A DNA stretch of 6,286 nt from positions 1 through 6,286 of the forward strand of contig JAJRTI010000808.1 of assembly GCA_024278415.1 (NCBI GenBank), given 5' to 3'. The stretch comes from Planctomycetota bacterium. GTDB lineage: Bacteria > Planctomycetota > Brocadiia > JAJRTI01. Positions 5,710 to 6,286 of this stretch are shown one piece after another. How positions within the stretch are numbered: position 1 is the stretch's first letter; each line of letters starts with the position of its first letter. The translations under genes were made by a program, and so were the position numbers. The notes under the pieces are model-generated. The model did no database searches. It was not told where the DNA came from and saw only the letters and a list, made by a program, of their open reading frames with translations.

Positions 5710-6126
5710 GTGCAGGCGCGCGCCGGTCGTGGTCATGGCGATCTTGCCATGGCGCACTCCCTTGGTGCTGACCAAGCGCTCGGCGATGTGGCGCACGCGG
5801 CCGGCATGGCCCCGCAGCACAAGCACTTCGAGGCAGTTGTGGCTGTCGAGATGCACGTGGAGCGACGACACCACCGTCTGGTGGCTGTCGTGCTGAAGGT
5901 CGAGCAGCTTGTCTGCCAATTCGCGCACCTCGTGGGAGTACACGAGCGTGACGGTCGCCACGGTCTCCTGCTCCTCGCTCTCCCACTCGACTTGCACCAA
6001 CTCGTTGCGCAACAGATCGCGAATGGCCTCGGACCGGTTCGCGTAGCCCTTGCGTTCGATGAGTGCGTCGAACGCGTCCAGCAGTTCCGAGTCCATGCTG
6101 ACGCCGAAGCGGACCAACTCTCCCAT
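5707..6126 (-). CDS. nikR: Nickel-responsive transcriptional regulator NikR (139 aa)
   Basis: NikR is a tetrameric regulator that senses Ni2+ and usually represses nickel uptake genes. Residues 1-45 form the ribbon-helix-helix DNA-binding domain: strand VRFGVSM, then two helices with the family signature [13 protein letters not shown] (28-40). Residues about 55-139 form the ACT-like metal-binding domain. The four square-planar nickel ligands known from E. coli NikR (H76, H87, H89, C95) align at H79, H90, H92 (LHVH) and C98 (NCLE), and GVRHG is at 123-127. The length is close to E. coli's 133. ATG 6126 is chosen because AGGAG lies 9-10 nt upstream and the RHH strand starts immediately; an ATG at 6186 would add 20 non-family residues. 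The gene precedes dprA by 22 bp. No nickel transporter or nickel enzyme gene is in view, so its targets are elsewhere or off-window; autoregulation is possible. Confidence 0.95.
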   Translation of the reverse strand: MGELVRFGVSMDSELLDAFDALIERKGYANRSEAIRDLLRNELVQVEWESEEQETVATVTLVYSHEVRELADKLLDLQHDSHQTVVSSLHVHLDSHNCLEVLVLRGHAGRVRHIAERLVSTKGVRHGKIAMTTTGARLH

Positions 6127-6286
6127 GATGAGGCGCTCCTTAGTTGGGGGTGTAGGTCTGATTGTACGTATCCCAACGCGTCGCATTCTGGAGTTTCAGT
6201 TTCGAAGTGGATTCAGGCAGGTTCACAACAAACGTCCCGGCTCTTCGCCTGCGTGCAACCCCTCGCGGACACCGCAGCCCGAAGGG
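6127..6286 (-). promoter_or_regulatory. nikR: nikR upstream region: ribosome binding site, dyad, -10-like box and an unassigned open frame
   Basis: The minus strand has AAGGAG (6141-6136) 9 nt before the nikR ATG. GTTGGG (6143-6148) and CCCAAC (6172-6177) form an inverted repeat 23 bp apart. Between them, TACAAT (minus strand, 6166-6161) resembles a -10 box, but no good -35 lies 16-18 bp further up. A minus-strand frame open from the window edge runs 48 codons to TAA at 6142-6140, ending in ...TYTPN and overlapping the Shine-Dalgarno. I do not recognise it; its codon use is not strongly coding-like, but it could be the tail of an upstream gene. The known E. coli NikR operator (GTATGA-N16-TCATAC) is not present. 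Confidence 0.35.

Noticed and set aside
1..6286. Search by eye for tRNA, rRNA, CRISPR arrays, insertion sequences, integrases and toxin-antitoxin pairs
   Set aside because: No cloverleaf, regular spacer-repeat pattern, transposase motif or small paired genes were seen; coding content is accounted for by ordinary families.

Overview
The window is GC-rich chromosomal DNA from a bacterium. It carries six recognisable complete genes and one gene cut by the left edge. Several traits loosely suggest a Hydrogenedentota-, Planctomycetota- or Lentisphaerota-type organism: an FAD oxidoreductase of the PF12831 type beside a signal-less Asp-box propeller, a secreted multi-EF-hand protein with Gly/Arg-rich linkers, several GTG/TTG starts and few strong Shine-Dalgarno sites. 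No marker gene fixes the taxonomy, so this is inference.

Left part (1-2735). A truncated FAD-dependent oxidoreductase reads leftward. A sialidase/BNR-type Asp-box beta-propeller reads rightward from the other side of a 120-bp divergent region that holds a sigma-70-like promoter. After a 144-bp gap filled with palindromes and short direct repeats comes a PHP-domain metallo-phosphoesterase in the same direction. The first two genes could belong to carbohydrate breakdown, but substrates cannot be read from sequence.

Middle (2808-4314). Two leftward genes follow: a small probably secreted alpha/beta-hydrolase-like protein (GFSNGG nucleophile elbow, TTG start) and a secreted protein with five EF-hand loops. 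They are separated by 163 bp containing a perfect 17-bp-stem hairpin in terminator position.

Right part (4575-6126). nikR (nickel-responsive ribbon-helix-helix regulator) and dprA (DNA-processing protein A) read leftward with only 22 bp between them, probably as one transcript. The spacer is a C-rich duplication that includes the nikR stop codon. About 260 bp between dprA and the EF-hand gene hold no gene, only a possible dprA terminator and a pair of near-identical direct repeats. The last 160 bp, upstream of nikR, hold an inverted repeat, a -10-like hexamer and an unassigned 48-codon frame open to the window edge.

No RNA gene, CRISPR array, insertion sequence or phage gene was seen. I do not see a convincing new multi-gene system. 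The points worth a second look are mostly intergenic palindromes, the nikR-dprA junction, and the unassigned chemistry of the propeller and hydrolase.
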